Source: Butyrivibrio sp. M55
Lineage (GTDB): Bacteria > Bacillota > Clostridia > Lachnospirales > Lachnospiraceae
Length of the DNA: 64,000 nucleotides
Direction of reading: 5' to 3'
Assembly: GCF_900116865.1 (NCBI RefSeq)
Contig: NZ_FPCD01000001.1
Span: 1-64,000 of the forward strand
Shown here: positions 62,962-64,000 of the stretch, in pieces
How positions within the stretch are numbered: position 1 is the first letter of the stretch
Layout: every line of letters begins with the position of its first letter
Notes under the pieces: model-generated
What the model saw: only the letters and a program-made list of their open reading frames with translations
Database searches by the model: none
What the model was told of the DNA's origin: nothing
Made by a program: the position numbers and the translations under genes

Positions 62962-63870
62962 ATGCTTTTTATTAAGGTTTTGTGCGAAATAGCACCTATA
63001 ATGGTCGTTCTTTATTTTCTGATGATCATGCCGAGGGTAGTGCATAAACCTGAAAGATTACCTCATGTAGGTGTGCGTTATGCGCACCGCGGACTTCATG
63101 ACAATTCATCAGATGCACCGGAAAACACGATGGCGGCCTTTAAGAAGGCAGTGGATGCCGGCTATGGGATTGAGTGTGATGTTCAGCTTACCAAGGATGG
63201 TGTTCCGGTTATTTTTCACGATTTTACACTTGCCAGAGTGGCGAGATACGCAGAGGGTGAGATTCCCGAAGATGCTGTGAAGAATAAGGACGGGAGCTTC
63301 GGAGTTAAGGGTAAGGTAATTGACTATACATATGAAGAGCTTCAAAGGTTTCATATTCTTGATTCTGTTGAAAAAATCCCCAAATTCGAAGATTTTTTGG
63401 CGCTTGTAGACGGTAAAGTTCCGCTTATCGTGGAGCTTAAGATCGAATTTAAAAACTGTACTGTTTGTTCGAAAGCGGATGCGCTTCTTTCATCATATAA
63501 AGGAGTATATTGCATCGAGTCCTTTAATCCTCTCGGAGTGCTTTGGTATAGAAGGCACAGGCCGCAGATCATGAGAGGACAGCTCTCCGATGAGTTCCAC
63601 AAGGAGTCGCCTTCGGAATTTAACAGCTTTCTTTACTTTGCGCTTACAAATCTTTTTCTGAATTTTTTAACCAGACCCGATTTTATTTCATACAATCACA
63701 AATATCCGGGTAACCTGTCATTATGGCTGTGCAGGCACCTGTATAAGAATGTCACCGCTGCATGGACGATTAAGAGCGAAGAGGAGCTTGCAAGGGCAGA
63801 GCAGAATTTTGACATTTATATATTTGACAGTTTTGTTCCAAAAAACGGTCCCAAAGTTAATAAAGTGTAA
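62962..63870 (+). CDS. Membrane-anchored glycerophosphodiester phosphodiesterase
   Basis: About 302 residues. One N-terminal helix (residues about 3-23, KVLCEIAPIMVVLYFLMI) anchors an external or cytoplasmic GDPD domain. Catalytic motifs are YAHRGLHDNSSDAPENTMAA, IECDVQLTKDGVPVIFHD and LIVELK. It hydrolyses glycerophosphodiesters to glycerol-3-phosphate. ATG 62962 follows AGGAAG; a longer frame from TTG 62887 is possible. Confidence 0.88.
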   Translation: MLFIKVLCEIAPIMVVLYFLMIMPRVVHKPERLPHVGVRYAHRGLHDNSSDAPENTMAAFKKAVDAGYGIECDVQLTKDGVPVIFHDFTLARVARYAEGEIPEDAVKNKDGSFGVKGKVIDYTYEELQRFHILDSVEKIPKFEDFLALVDGKVPLIVELKIEFKNCTVCSKADALLSSYKGVYCIESFNPLGVLWYRRHRPQIMRGQLSDEFHKESPSEFNSFLYFALTNLFLNFLTRPDFISYNHKYPGNLSLWLCRHLYKNVTAAWTIKSEEELARAEQNFDIYIFDSFVPKNGPKVNKV

Positions 63871-63970
63871 TATTTAGAGGTTTTATATTTTATTAAATCG
63901 GTAATTATCCGCGTTTTATTTCACGGTCAGTGGTTTCCGCGGTAGTTATAAAATAGAAATACATGAAAGG

Positions 63971-63994
63971 TACCGGTTTTATATAGTACCGGTA
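63971..63994 (+). repeat. Hairpin at the window edge
   Basis: TACCGGT (63971-63977) and ACCGGTA (63988-63994) form a 7-bp stem with a 10-base loop. ACCGGT is itself palindromic. It might be a regulatory site or the start of a terminator cut off by the window end. Nothing else is seen in 63,871-63,970. Confidence 0.35.
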
Positions 63995-64000
63995 AGAAAG

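Overview
The window looks like chromosomal DNA of an anaerobic low-GC Firmicute of the family Lachnospiraceae, most like Butyrivibrio/Pseudobutyrivibrio. This is inferred, not proven. The pointers are strong AGGAGG ribosome sites, a B. subtilis-type LexA box, an intracellular GH8 exo-oligoxylanase, a flagellin-like protein, an oligopeptide-uptake operon, TrpB2, ThrH and the protein families present. No rRNA, tRNA or CRISPR array was found.

Region 1 (1-about 13,250) is mobile DNA. It starts inside a CsoR-type metal repressor. A P1B metal ATPase with two CsoR-like operators on its promoter follows, then two phage tail-type genes, a holin and a three-domain endolysin. Next is a five-gene cargo operon (WYL regulator, GyrI-like protein, SPL-type radical SAM enzyme, GNAT-YoaP acetyltransferase, TfoX-N protein) under a perfect palindromic operator. 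A Tn916-type excisionase and tyrosine integrase close the element. The junction beyond the integrase is rich in inverted and helically phased direct repeats.

Region 2 (13.4-33.4 kb) is host chromosome. It holds a low-molecular-weight tyrosine phosphatase, a MATE exporter, a LexA-controlled UvrX-type polymerase with its YolD-like partner, a HerA-like ATPase, an odd Asp/Arg/Tyr-repeat membrane protein, a flagellin-like protein, the five-gene opp operon, a SulP transporter, a PIN-PhoH ATPase, an RluA-type pseudouridine synthase and a second LexA-controlled polymerase (DinB). An unusual double hairpin lies between opp and the SulP gene.

Region 3 (33.4-50 kb) carries a CAP-domain lipoprotein, pyrBI, a DUF5050-like protein, pheA, the polyphosphate pair ppx-ppk1 with maf, a HAD hydrolase, a sigma factor/membrane protein/ABC exporter cassette, a PHP phosphoesterase, trpB2 and the GH8 enzyme.

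Region 4 (50-64 kb) has small membrane proteins and lipoproteins, HIT and ThrH, a DUF2974 hydrolase, a zinc-ribbon membrane protein, purC, an ABC-F ATPase with a changed H-loop, an AraC regulator divergent from an iron-type alcohol dehydrogenase, an MFS sugar-type transporter and a glycerophosphodiester phosphodiesterase.

The most unusual signals are: the 27,451-27,535 double hairpin with repeated U-U mismatch and tandem G-A architecture; two polymerase promoters whose 17-bp spacers are LexA boxes, one apparently making a leaderless mRNA; promoters whose -35 box sits in the loop of the preceding gene's terminator; similar hairpin/polypurine/hairpin segments on both sides of the repeat-protein gene; and the integrase-side repeat cluster.
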